Shown piece after piece: positions 23,804 to 35,000 of a stretch of 64,000 nt of DNA. The position numbers and the translations under genes are program-made. The notes beneath the pieces are model-generated. The model was not told the DNA's origin. It did not search any database and saw nothing but the letters and a program-made list of their open reading frames with translations. How positions within the stretch are numbered: position 1 is the stretch's first letter; the number at the start of each line of letters is the position of its first letter. Source of the stretch: Siphonodentalium dalli (lineage: Eukaryota > Mollusca > Scaphopoda > Gadilida > Siphonodentaliidae). The stretch covers positions 75,728,705-75,792,704 of the forward strand of contig CP136067.1 of assembly GCA_032622095.1 (NCBI GenBank), in the 5' to 3' direction.

Positions 23804-24070
23804 TTTTTTCTCAGTATTTTTCAATAATTTCAGTCCAGGTGTTGGTAGAATATAACCTAGAGAACTACTTAGAAGCATAAGCCACAATTCTTTGTTTGCG
23901 CTCTGGATACTAATGTGTACAATAGATGTAATTATTATGATATAAATAATAATTATCTGCGTGAAGTAGGTGACTTGGTTCTTAGCAACTTTTCACCACA
24001 GAACTGAAATTGTGATGGTTCATCGAGATTAATTGAATCTGAATGAGTTTGGGACATGATAAATTCAGTT

Positions 24071-25158
24071 TTATACTAAATTTGAAGCTGGGATCCAACT
24101 GTCAAACTTTTTTGGGTATCCAAGCCAATGAACTTTAATTTCTTTTACTGTTTTACCACCCACTCTCCTCGTTCTTTTATCAATAACTGATTCTATTTCA
24201 TACACCTTACTGTCTTTTATATGTTGGATTTCATGTTTGTAGAATGATCCATCAATCTCTTCACCATCAAGATCAGAAACTTTGTATGTGATTGGATTAG
24301 TTTTACAAATTTTATCAACATTGAAAATTTCACGAGTCCAGTTTGGTAAATAACCCTTTTCAAATGTTCTTTTGGTTTTGTTGATACGAACCAAGTCACC
24401 CACTTTCAGTGTAGATTTTCCTTTTTTATTTCCTGTTCAATATAGATTTTTTGGAAATTTCAGCTTCAGTTTTCAAAGTAACTTCCGACGGTTTCGATTT
24501 TATGCTACGGTGATAACTATTGTTGTAAGAATCGACTAGGGGCTGTAAAACATCAATATATCTTGAAGTTTTATTGTGTGTGAAATACTTCCACATACGA
24601 GTTTTTAAAGTTCTTTGAAATCGCTCAACAATACTTGCTTTAGTCTCTGGATTCTCAGTTGTGAAGAAATGAATGCTTTCTGTTCGCAAAAATTTCAAAA
24701 ACTTTTCATTTTTGAATTCAGAACCTTTATCAGCTTGAAACGATTTTGGTTTACGTTTTGAAGATTTCAAAATTTTCCTGAATGATTCGATCAATGTTTG
24801 TCCAGATTTATCGTGGATTGGCAGTACCCACGCAAATTTTGATAAAAACGTCTATCACACACAACAGATATCTGTAATTATCATTATGTTTTTTCAAATT
24901 CTGAAGATCAGCTAAATCTGCCTGCCATTGAATATCAATTCCAGCTACAACAGTCTTTCTACGTTGGAATTTTCGAATTATTGGTTTGTGTAAAGTATAT
25001 GTCGACTGGCCTTGCAACCATTTCTTCACATCTATGAGTTTTATTTTTTTATTTTGCTTTTTCGCTTCATCAAAAAGCTTCTTTACACCGCCATAACTTC
25101 CAACTTTCTTTGGATTATAGAAAATTTTAGATAACTGTTCATCTAGTATGGATCCCAT
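24071..25158 (-). pseudogene. Polinton integrase (rve family, C-terminal chromodomain), broken
   Basis: Three frames cover one gene. The first (25,158-24,808) has an N-terminal helical region (SYGGVKKLFDEAKKQ) and the first catalytic aspartate region, WQADLADLQNL. The second (24,794-24,426) has the second aspartate in FQADKGSEF and the glutamate in SIVERFQRTLK, giving the D,D(35)E arrangement of retroviral-type integrases. The third (24,403-24,071) has an SH3-like segment and a chromodomain, VKEIKVHWLGYPKKFDSWIP. Family members cut and join element ends into target DNA; the chromodomain may steer insertion to modified histones. Two frame changes, near 24,800 and 24,415, separate the pieces. 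The recognisable core is otherwise intact, so the damage is fairly recent. Confidence 0.85.
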
Positions 25159-25201
25159 TGTTTTTTTTCTGTTTTAATACCCTTTGGTGTCAACCTATCT
25201 G

Positions 25202-25872
25202 CTATTTTGAATGTCTTGCTTTTATACCTTTCATTAGTGTGAATCGATGAGAATCAAATCGTTTTCGTTTTATGCTTTGTACCGGAGTTTCAAAATTATC
25301 ATCTGAATCATCTTTCAAATGTTTTTTAATCCAAAACCAACGGTTTCTGTTCCCTACAAAATCTTGAGGTACATTACGTTCGCTCAATCCTTGTGAAAGG
25401 GTTTGCCAACCTGTTGGTTCGAAACCTTTTCTTTGTCGTACAATATCATTGAGGAGATCAACAATATTTGATCCTCTAATAACTTTTTCACCATATGTTA
25501 ATTGTCCATGTTCATCAAACTTCATTTGCGGATGTTTTGAAATCAGTTGTAAAAGTTGTTCAGCTTTTTTTCTCATCTTTAGCGGAATACTTGCTAGCAC
25601 ATCCCTATGACGATTAAATGGTTGTTCTGTTTTCGGTGTTGAAATAGCTCTAACTGATTTTTGAGAAGTTTTCAATTTGTGCAAAGTTGTACCATATAAT
25701 TGAACCTTCTCAGATTCTGACAAATTTTTATCAGAAACTGAATTCAATTCTCTGCTTAGTTTTGAACATTCGTAATTTCAGGATTAGGTGGTAATTTCGG
25801 ATTAGTTAGACTCATTCTCCATTTTTTAATGTCATCCAACATTTTGAAGGGAACAGCGACCATTTTCTTCAT
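25202..25872 (-). pseudogene. Conserved Polinton protein of unknown role, one frameshift
   Basis: The likely start is ATG at 25,872 (MKKMVAVPFKMLDDIKKWRM). The frame shifts once at about 25,755-25,765 in an A-rich run and continues as the 181-codon frame 25,747-25,202. Recognisable blocks are FDEHGQLTYGEKVIRGSNIV and WFWIKKHLKDD. Proteins with this 'G-I-V-DLL-ND' plus tryptophan pattern accompany integrase and capsid genes in Polintons, and a structural or DNA-associated role has been suggested. I know no enzymatic motif in it. The N-terminus is helical and basic and the C-terminus is lysine-rich. Confidence 0.55.
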
Positions 25873-25879
25873 GTTTAAC

Positions 25880-26196
25880 CGCCAAGTATTCCAGCGATTG
25901 CTTAACCAAGCAACGGTGCTAGCATAAGAAGTGGTAAAAAACCTCCTTTCTGGTTTAAAATTAGTTTTTTTTTCGTTTCAAAGATGTTGATTTACTTGCA
26001 AGTTCTCTGAGGTGTCTACACCTCGGACGAAGTTTGCGCTTCTGATCTTGTTACTTTTACATTGTCTTTTAAAATATTTTTACAGCATTCTGACATGCAA
26101 TCAATCACTCTCTTTGGGGCATCTTTTATCATTTTTGCCATTCATAGCCATTACAAAACTACCATATTTTTCAATCAGTGGAGTATTTTTCGCCAT
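25880..26196 (-). pseudogene. Small basic/hydrophobic Polinton protein with GGFL motif, broken
   Basis: From ATG at 26,196 (MAKNTPLIEKYGSF) the reading passes through at least two frame changes. It covers RVIDCMSECCKNILKDNVKV and a basic region, then LILNQKGGFLPLLMLAPLLG and a stop at about 25,910. A basic helix followed by KGGFLP and a hydrophobic tail is common in small adintovirus/Polinton virion-type proteins, where the tail may act on membranes. With the frame broken it cannot be expressed intact. It lies between two other structural-type genes. Confidence 0.45.
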
Positions 26197-26232
26197 CTTT
26201 ACTCTTCAACAGTTGAATGTCCAATGACTGAA

Positions 26233-26829
26233 TTACTTTTTACTTTTACGTTTATTAAAATTACGATCAAATGCCATCAAAGCTAATTTTGATGGGTTTG
26301 AAAGATTCATAATGTTTGAGTATTGTTGAACCAACAGGTAAAGTTCTGCTTCTTGAACTGATGGAATTGGTTGCGGACCATTATCGTTGAGTGGTTGAAA
26401 TCTAGCAAATGTAGAATTTAATCCAGTAGAATTTACTCTAGCTGGAGTAGCTCGCTGTGCAATTGTAGAATTTACTCTAACTGGACTAGCTCGCTGTGCA
26501 ATTGTAGAATTTACTCTAGTAGCATTTACTCTATTTGATCTAACTCGTGCAATTGATTTATTTTCTTTTTGTCTGAGAAGACTTCTGATCAAAACTCCAC
26601 CGAGAAATCCACCTCCACCAGTTTTTAAAAGTATTTTCTTTTTTGAATCGATATGAGTTCTACTGTCAGCTATTTTCTTCAGCTCTTTTTTGTGTTTTTG
26701 CAGGAATGTTCGTGTCTGCTTTGGAAGCTTTAAGTGATCATCAAGTATTAATTTAGCTATAGTCGAAAATACACTCAAGACTGCTTCATGCGACTCCATG
26801 ATTGGAAATGAAATATTATGTTGATACAC
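26233..26829 (-). CDS. Polinton 198-codon protein with internal repeats, role unknown
   Basis: An uninterrupted frame. Residues 1-60 form a charged helical region (LPKQTRTFLQKHKKELKKIA), followed by KTGGGGFLGGVLIRSLL, another GGFLG-type hydrophobic motif. Next is a repeat block with VNSTIAQRA twice plus related VNATRVNST units. The C-terminus has a helical, lysine-rich end (FNKRKSKK). Similar proteins with a GGFLG motif occur beside the packaging ATPase in Polintons; I do not know their function and suggest a virion component. It starts 7 bases after the ATPase stop on the same strand. Confidence 0.5.
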   Translation of the reverse strand: MYQHNISFPIMESHEAVLSVFSTIAKLILDDHLKLPKQTRTFLQKHKKELKKIADSRTHIDSKKKILLKTGGGGFLGGVLIRSLLRQKENKSIARVRSNRVNATRVNSTIAQRASPVRVNSTIAQRATPARVNSTGLNSTFARFQPLNDNGPQPIPSVQEAELYLLVQQYSNIMNLSNPSKLALMAFDRNFNKRKSKK

Positions 26830-26835
26830 TTATGT

Positions 26836-27480
26836 TTATACCGATGAATATATTACCGCACCTCGGTCGTCATTTGTGAGCCAGCGATGGAGAATATCAG
26901 TTCTAAGTCTCAACGATTTATCCGTTTTTGGGTGAAAATCGAGTAGTAAATAACCATGATTGGTTGAAGTTGAATCATCATATGCTTGCATTAAATGAGG
27001 TATTTGCATTTGAGAGGCAAGAATTTTTATTTGACCGTTATCACGCACACTTTGAAATAGTACCATGTAATGTGCATTCAAACTCAAAGTTCTACTCGCT
27101 TTAGATTTCTGAAACATGTTTTGGGTTATGTAAATAACAGACGTATTTCTGTGATATCCTTTTCTTGTAAACCACAACATAATTTTTTCTTGATCACCTA
27201 ACATGTCATCAAAAACGACGAGGTGCGGTAAGTCTGTGTCATCGACAAGTTCATTGTCATCATCCGGTATTCCATTTATAAATTGAATATTGTGAAATTC
27301 TTGCATCTGACTATAGGTATTTTGCCATTCTTTGTAACACCAAACGACTTTGTATGGAACAGGTTTGAACAAGTCATCTTTATATTCGATAAATTTCTTA
27401 ACAAATTCTGTTTAACCACAACCACTTGGTCCCGATATGAAAATGTTAGAGGGATGTTTGAACAACAATGATTCATCCAT
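26836..27480 (-). pseudogene. Polinton A32-like packaging ATPase, nonsense in Walker A
   Basis: From ATG at 27,480 the frame is colinear over about 214 codons: an N-terminal LLFKHPSNIFISGPSG, the expected Walker A, then Walker B LPHLVVFDDML and sensor-like SVIYITQNMF. The family (FtsK/HerA superfamily, poxvirus A32-like) pumps the genome into capsids. The codon for the Walker A lysine, the phosphate-binding residue, is TAA at 27,412-27,414 (residue 23). The rest is open, so an ATG at 27,372 could start a fragment lacking Walker A, which could not hydrolyse ATP. It is a pseudogene by a single visible change. Confidence 0.85.
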
Positions 27481-27511
27481 CTTTACCCTAAGACAGATCA
27501 TGTAAGACTGA

Positions 27512-27740
27512 TTAGGATTGTTCGGAGTCAACCTTTTTTATTTTTAATGAAGAATCACCATAACTCCAGATTATTCCAAATGTCCATATGAGTTCATTAT
27601 CTAAGTCTGAAATAGGTCTAGTGGGTTTTACAATATAATCCAAAGACACTTTTTCTTCAAATAACTTTTCAGCAGTGAAAATTGCACTGGTTCTCGGAGA
27701 ATAATGTATCCATATATTCTCGTCACCTCTTCGAATTTCA
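27512..27740 (-). pseudogene. Unrecognised Polinton coding remnant
   Basis: A minus-strand frame of about 75 codons reads ENIWIHYSPRTSAIFTAEKL then VSLDYIVKPTRPISD, and stops at 27,512, 32 bases before the ATPase start. It is cut off at its 5' side near the foreign block that begins around 27,840, so it is probably the 3' end of a larger gene. I do not recognise it. Confidence 0.35.
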
Positions 27741-27839
27741 AAGTTTTTTCATTGAGAATCCTGTCTTGATATTCAGCAAAACAAGTAAAACTAGAGGGTT
27801 AAAATTCTGGCCTGCAGAATTTTGATACTTCCATATAAA

Positions 27840-28245
27840 TTCCCCATCCCCGATCACCATCCATAATTTAATCATCTACCCAACCCTATCCAATCCTTAC
27901 ACATAAACCACTCCATAACCCTAATATTGGTAGCCAATCCATAATCGTAACCATTTCCACAGCCCTATCCACATCACTTAACTCTAACCCAATAAAATAC
28001 CCTTACCAAATACATTGCCCTCATGCAAACCATATCCATAGCCGTACCTTGGACCATTACCATAACTCTTTCAATGAGTTTAGTCATACATACAAGCGTA
28101 CCCACAACCAAATCCTTTGCATAACTGACACCGTCACAATTTTATCATTAACAATATCCACAATTCTAACCCAATTTATAAACCATATCCTGACCATAAC
28201 GTTAACATTAAGCCTAACCCTGATCTACACATATATATAGCCCTA
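27840..28245 (+). repeat. G-poor CCATAACC-type degenerate repeat
   Basis: Short phrases such as CCATAACC, CCTAACCC, ATCCATA and ACCATAT recur without fixed period. The plus strand is almost devoid of G for about 400 bases. It recalls telomere-like or minisatellite DNA but has no regular unit. Confidence 0.4.
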
Positions 28246-28789
28246 TTCTTAATGTATTATATAGTTATCAGGGTATAAAATATTAAATATGAGTCAAGAA
28301 TTCTGTCCGGAAATGATTCTATTGTGTATTATTGATTTCATTTCGAATATCTTCTGGTCTAATAATGTGTGGTTGTTTAGCTAACGAACAATAGTGGTTA
28401 CTGTTACCAGTGACCAGGGCTGTTCTAAAAATAAATCAAGAACTTGTCCCAATTAACATCTCATTTCATAATAAAATATTCGAAAAAATTCAACATTAGC
28501 TGATAGAAGTTTTACTGGACATGGGTCTTCAATTCATATTTATTATTTTGTACCCACAAAAATATTTCAAAACTTGTTATTTAAAGAGATAATCATATTG
28601 TTAACCCTTCACATTAATTTTCCTATGTGTATACAGTCATCCGGGAGTATTTTTCTACATGATAAGTGAATACATGTAATATCTATCGGTCACTTAATCC
28701 AGAATAACTCATTGCGCATTCATTTGAAAAGTAACAAAAAATCATCGAATTTGCACGTGGATAGTACCGACCACATCCAATTTGCTTTA

Positions 28790-29750
28790 TCTCGATTTCT
28801 TCATGTATTTCTTTGCAAGATTTACTTGAAGTTGCCAAAAGCCTCGACCAACCGATGCGCGTTCTCCGTTAGACGGATTGCTTTTATACCACAGTCAAAC
28901 TTCCAGGATGTATATATGGTAAACTGAGGCACATGCTCACGCATTTGACTCACTCCTTCATTAGCCTGCTTGAATTTCGACTTTTGCCATATATCGATGT
29001 AGGCTGTGTTCCTATGCATGTACTACGCATTACGCCATATATCGTCGCCACGAGTGGATCCTTTGTTCTGAAACTTAAGCAATCGCACCAGTGTAGGGCG
29101 TTGATATCCCCTATCACATCCACTCGTCAGCAAAATTTTATCTCCATATTTTATTTTTTTCAAGAATTTTGGAACTTATGATTTTTGTTGGAAATGCCAA
29201 TATGTACCTACCTGAACACGAGCTTTCCGTTGGTCGGTTTGCTTTGTAAGTAGAGCGGTCAAACTTTGGGATGTTACCAACAATATATCAACGAACCGGC
29301 TCCTGCATTACATTGCTCCGTCATTACCCCGGTCGGATTTGGCGAGAAAAATAGCTTAGTGATACAGCACTTAAATATACTTGTTAACATTATAAAGCCT
29401 CGCCACTAGTAAACCTGGTACCTTAGCGCAAATTAAGCAGACATCGATAAGTTGCATTTGGGTACTATCTATCATATCCACTATTCAAAATATTTTTGTC
29501 TCGATGTTTGATTTTTAGACAATTTTTCCCCCTTTGATTTTCGTTGGAATTTGCAAAAAGTCTGAACCGACCGGAAGATCACTCGCTGTTTGACAGTTTG
29601 CTATTATAGCAGAGCTATCAAACTTTGGGGGCCTACCTACGCGATACCGCAGTACCTGCTCCTGCATTAACCTTGCTCACATATTAGCTCATTTGGATTT
29701 GGCGCCAAAAATAGGTAATTTTCTTGTACATGCCGTAGACCGGTAACGAT
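28790..29750 (+). repeat. Degenerate tandem repeat, about 360 bp unit, three copies
   Basis: TTGCT-x-TATA-x-GTCAAACTT-x-GGG-type blocks recur at about 28,878, 29,239 and 29,598. Each is preceded by a GATTT(C/T)-x-TTGGAA...GCCAA block and followed by CTGCATT...CTCA. Copies are strongly diverged. Confidence 0.5.
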
Positions 29751-29839
29751 TGGGACAAAAAACTTGCCAGCGGTAAAATTCGTTCCGCACCACTCTCCCC
29801 ATTCGGAATATGCAACAAAAATATTATACCGCTGGACTT

Positions 29840-30000
29840 GTTTTTTGTTTTTTGTTTTTGTTTTTGTTTTTTGCTAAATCTGCCGTTTACATCCGCCACC
29901 GGTCAGCCTGGTCTCACCACCCTCGGCCTGGTCTCACCACCCCGACGTGGTATCACCACCCTACATGTTTTCATCGCCTCCCCGGTATGGTATCACACTC
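29840..30000 (+). repeat. TTTTTG microsatellite and GGTCTCACCACCC repeat
   Basis: TTTTTG units lie at about 29,840-29,873. Then GGTCTCACCACCC or GGTATCACCACCC recurs about four times to 30,000, spaced by about 20-25 bases. Confidence 0.6.
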
Positions 30001-30669
30001 TCCAATGCTCCTACATTAGCTCAATTATTTAATTTTCGATGGTCTGTAACTTGGACATTTCTGAACCGATTTACAAAATTCTTTCAGGAGGATCATTAGT
30101 ACGTCCTATAGATACACGACAGTAAAAATAGTTGAAATCATCGAAAAAAATAAATTGCGAAAATTTCGCCCCCACCCAAACCCCAAAAATATAAATCCGT
30201 CCCTGTTCAAAACGTTTTTTCGTATCAAGTTGCTAATGGTTAACTGCATAGAAGCTCTCCAATCTGGATACCTTGCATGCCATAGCCACACACAGGATAT
30301 GAAATAAATCGAGTTTTGCGAACCATGGGCGACAACTCTGTGGCGAAAGCGCGGACATAAATTTTAATGCATTCACCCAATAGGGCATACTGAGTTGTAC
30401 ATATGGTCCAAATTTGGAGTCTCTGCTGCTCATACTTTTCGAGATACAGCATCCCCATTTTTTTCACAAAAAGGGGCATAACTCTGTATATCAAGGGCGG
30501 ACAATATCCTATATAGTCTATTGACCTAGAATTATTATAGGTCTATATACATACGAAATTCCAGCTACATATATCATGTACTTCCAGAGATATAAGAGTT
30601 GAAAAATTGCTTAGTATAATAAATAATATTGGAAAAAAATAAAAAATTGAATAACAATATACTTCCATA

Positions 30670-31606
30670 TTAAAATATGGAAGTATAATTATTTTCAACT
30701 AATTCACGAATTTCGTTTATTTTGTTTTTAGGAACACCATGAAATATCCAATAATCTGAAAACAGTTGATCCAATATATCCATTAAGAAATCAGTTTCAA
30801 ATTCTGATCTCTCAATCAAACATCTCAATCGACTCTGCCGCTCAGAGAAATGTCCGTTCAAAGTATGCACTATAATTTTACTTTCCCTCAAAAACCAAGT
30901 TTGTTTAAGTTCTCATTTGATTTCTTGATCCATTTTTGACATTTCGATCAAGTTATTATAAATTTTCAAAAGCATCTCTGCTGGTAACACATCAATTCCA
31001 TCCATAAGGAATTGTGTTGTACTCAGCCACAACAAGTCGTTTGGTGTACACAGATCTGAATGTTTTTGTTTGCTCTTCACTAATTACTTCTCGGTACTTT
31101 GTGCGTTTAATTCTGCATGGATGGTTTATGACACGTTGAAAGTTTGACCGGTCGTTAACACATTAAACCATTGAATGAAAATTTATTTGCTGTTTAGTTT
31201 TATAATCCAGAGTGATACCCTTGACCTTACATACATATTTTATGACACCATCTTTCACGTACTGATATCCAGAATTTTTCGGTCCTAACCCTACAATTTT
31301 CATGATTTTAGCATCCGGATGCTCATCGGTCCATTTACCAAGGTAGCTGTCTTCGGTTTTGATATTTTCTTTTTCTGGATCGAAAATATACATGCAGCTA
31401 TCGGTGTCGAAATACAACAACCCTATCTTGGAGTTTTTCTAAAACTTTATACAACTCCAAGCGTGCATATGCTGTGACAAATGACACAACAACTACATTG
31501 GCAGATGGATGTGGTTCTATAATATCGGCTTATTTTCATAGCTGAATAATATGAATTTATCATGTTCAAAAATTTCAACTGCTTTGACGGTGATATTTTT
31601 TATCAG
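30670..31606 (-). pseudogene. Polinton DNA polymerase B, 3' remnant
   Basis: Pieces in order on the minus strand: a segment from about 31,600 with SANVVVVSFVTAYARLELYK, the palm motif C piece 31,420-31,163 (LYFDTDSCMYIF, then LGKWTDEHPDAKI), and a tail with SVYTKRLVVAEYNTIPYGW near 31,020. The YFDTDS aspartates are the catalytic pair of protein-primed B-family polymerases. The exonuclease, fingers and upstream palm are missing: the remnant begins within a few bases of the end of the LINE frame at 31,607. Frames change at about 31,420 and 31,165. The 73-codon piece 30,891-30,670 may be the C-terminal end or a separate frame. Confidence 0.8.
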
Positions 31607-32023
31607 TTAGTAGTTCAAAATATCTGGATGTTTCACAGTTTTAGAAGATTTTAAGTTGCACAAAGAACCGAAGAATGACATTTTACGTTTTTCGATAAGT
31701 GACACCATAGACGAGGTTCCGACTAATCCTTGCGCAATAACCATTTTTGTACGATGATGAAGGCCCTGGTAATACTTTAAACAGAATCTGTGTGTTCGTT
31801 CCAGGCGATCAACGTGTTTTTGGTTCAAATTCCAGAGAAGTTCGGAACCGTACAGCCCTTTAGGTATGACCACCGACGAATATATCAACGAGCAACTTTT
31901 TGGGGTCATACCACCCGGGTAAAGGCCGGCGTTGTTGAGCATCATAAACGTGCTACGAGACTTATCGCATATATGCTCAGTGAATATTCCATTAAAGTCA
32001 TACTTATCAAGATAAATGCCCAA
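31607..32023 (-). pseudogene. C-terminal continuation of the LINE ORF, out of frame
   Basis: A 138-codon frame that continues the reverse transcriptase protein of 32,029-35,193 in the next frame: LGIYLDKYDFNGIF, then VIPKGLYGSELLWNL and RTHRFCLKYYQGLH, the 'thumb and connection' region of LINE ORF2. It is displaced by an 8-base tandem duplication at 32,031-32,046. It stops at 31,607 without the cysteine/histidine cluster usual at the C-terminus, so the 3' end of the retrotransposon is missing. Confidence 0.75.
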
Positions 32024-32028
32024 ATGAG

Positions 32029-35000
32029 TTATATTAGTATATTAGTGGTTTCTTTGACATCTGAGGTACCAAGGTTCCAAAGTCGATCCTGACGCGAAAA
32101 TTCGGATTTTGTTTCATTAAATACCACTAAAGTGCATTTATTTGGGTTATATCGATACCGCCATTTGTTACTGTAGTCGTAGCAAATATCACATAGTGCT
32201 GATAAACCACATTTGCTGAGAGACAGCAGAACCATGTCGTCTGCTTGTGTTGGGGGCGTACAGTTTACACCGAGCATGTTTAAGCCAAACGGCGAGTTTG
32301 CAAGGATATGTATCAACTCGTCAACGTAGATCATATAGTACAAAGGCGAGAGGATTCCTCCCTGCCTGGCTCCCTGTCGCACATCAAACCACCTTGAAAA
32401 AACGTTGTTATGACGAATGGAACAGGTTACATTGATCAGAAGCTCGCGCATCAATCGAAATAAGTTTCCTCTGACTCCACATGTGTGCAATTTGTATAAC
32501 AATCCGTTAACCCAGACAGTATCAAACGCTTTCCAGACGTCTAAAAATAGGCTATACAACTTTTGTTTACTATCGGATACATATGCGATACATTCTTTCA
32601 TTACGTATGACGTCATTGTTGCGATTATGCCCTTTTGGAAACCGTGTTGAAGCGGATGTACATTAAGTAATTTTGGGGCGTATAATTCTATTCTAGTTTG
32701 TAAAATCTTTTCGAGTAACTTGTATAAAGTGGGCATCAGCGTTATAGCTCTATAACTATCAAAGTCAGTTCTGGATTTTGAACCACCTTGGTATAGTGTA
32801 ATGATTACACCACGTTTCATCTGTGAAGGGATAATTTGTGTCTGAATCATGACTGTCATAAGATTGGATACCGTCTGAGTTAACTTATGGCTTCCATATA
32901 TCAGGTGTTCATTCGATATGCAATCCCAACCGGTTGCTTTTCCAACACTCAGACTGCGATAAACAGAAAGTAATTCAAGTGGAGTTACACAAAAGAGTAT
33001 GTGATTATAATTATCACCATGCTGATCGCTGGTGGTTTTTCGCGTAACAAATTCATTGACATAGTTGAAGTGCTGTGTGTCAAACTCGGGTCTATATAGC
33101 GGCGAATATACTTTTTCAAAGTAAGATGCCCATCCTTCTGAAATTTCGTGATCATGACGAAGAGTTTGTCCCTCATATGAAAAAAATGCGTTCTTATCGA
33201 TGTCATTTTTCTGACGTTTCGTGTGTAAAATTCGAAATAAATAGTTCTGATCAATTTGAGCACGTTTATCAATTTCATCGTTTTGTTCGGTCAGGTATTT
33301 ACTAGATGCGTTTCTATATTCTCTACGGAAGTCACATTTCGCATTTTTATATTTTATATAACTTTCAAAGTGAGTATCTGCTCGAGGCCTGCCTTCATTC
33401 ACCCAAGTTTGTCGAAGAGTCCGAATATTCATATGCATGGTTTTCAAATTTTCGTTCCAGAAGGGTTTCAGGCATTTTTTGAATTTCTTTTTTGGCAGGG
33501 TTGTTTTGGATGCATTTGATATTGCGCTTACAATTGAATCGTATATTCTACATGGATCGGTTTCTTGTTGATCTAATTGGTCAGGTGAGTTTAATTCTGA
33601 ATCAAGAATTCGGCTGTAATGTTCAAGAATTTCAGGCTGATATTTGGCCTTTTTCCAATCTACAATGCCATCTCCGTCAACGTCTGCTTTACCTACATGT
33701 CGATCTCGTAATTCAACGCTTATGCTCAGAGTAACTGGTCTGTGATTGGACACATTGATGGCATCATCATCTAAAACGTGCACCTCTCGCATGAAAGGAA
33801 TAAGAGTGTGTGGCATCATAATGTGATCAACAATCGTTCCGTCGTGTAGGCCATCACCAAAAGGGACGCATGTCGTACGCGGACAGTCATGACAAAAAGT
33901 ATGGTTCACAGACACCATTTCGATTCGCTTGACAAGTTTTCTGAATGCCATGTTTCGGTCATCGAATTTCTCAAATTGACCATTAAAGTCCCCCATTACT
34001 ATTACATTGCCGTATGGTTTATACATATCACAAACATCGCCAAGGTTTTTCGTGTATTCGTCGTAAAATTCGACCGAGTAATTTGTAGAAGGCAGGTAAA
34101 CTTGCAATAGGTACAAAAAACATTCATCTGTTATTCTTATTTGTATTCCTATTATTCTATCATCGTCAATTGCAAGAGGGCTTATTCGTTCAGAAATTCT
34201 GGTGTGCCATAACAGTGCGACCCTGCCACTCGGTCTCCCTCTTTTATTGGGGTTCCTTTGGCGGGAATCACACACAGCATGGTATTCATAATACTTGTCG
34301 AGCGAACCCAGAAAATTTGTATCGCATTGATAGAGCCAGTGTTCACTGAGACCTATTATATCATGTATACCACTTCTCAGTAACTGACTCAAGTAATAAC
34401 CGGACGACATGACGCCTGTAGCATTCCATGTAATCATATTAAGATTAGTGGTATCCATTTTACAGTTACATTTGATTTGTGACAAGTGAACGTCCTGATT
34501 TTGTATACCGCTTAAGTACAAACATAAGGTGAGTACTAACAGTGCAACAATTTTACACATTCTGAGGCAGATAACATGTTTCACACAAGTAAACAGTGGT
34601 ATGCATTGATCGTAGTATTTGTGAACCCACATCCTGCACGTGGCACCACGTGGCCAGAATCGGTGCCCGAGAACATAATCGACATCATCATCACATATAT
34701 TTATGCGAGCGCAGTTGCCCCTCAGCATTCGTATAACCGTGAATCGAACTTCTTTATATAGAAGGTGCTTCTTAATGTCATGAATGGTAACGGAGTCAGC
34801 AAATCCTGCAAGGTATACTTGTGAAGTTTTTATTGGACTGCCATGCTTGTGGAAGAAATAGTCGACCTGTGAATCATCTGCTGAGCGAGTAGGCGTCTGT
34901 CGGGTTTGCTTGTGTTCGTGTAACGGGACTTCTGAATGATAGCTCACGTCATTTGGTTTACTGGAATGCGAACTTCTGCTGTCAGAATGAGCATCGCTCT

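Larger units (their letters stand above)
27840..30660. other. Non-Polinton block inside the element
   Basis: No Polinton-like coding is visible here on either strand, unlike both sides. It starts after GATACTTCCATAT near 27,828 and ends at ATACTTCCATATT near 30,660; this shared phrase may mark the junctions. It contains the repeats listed separately and nothing else I can support. Confidence 0.5.

Noticed and set aside
27840-28245. Interstitial telomere
   Set aside because: CCTAACCC occurs but without a regular six-base unit; better described as a degenerate G-poor repeat.
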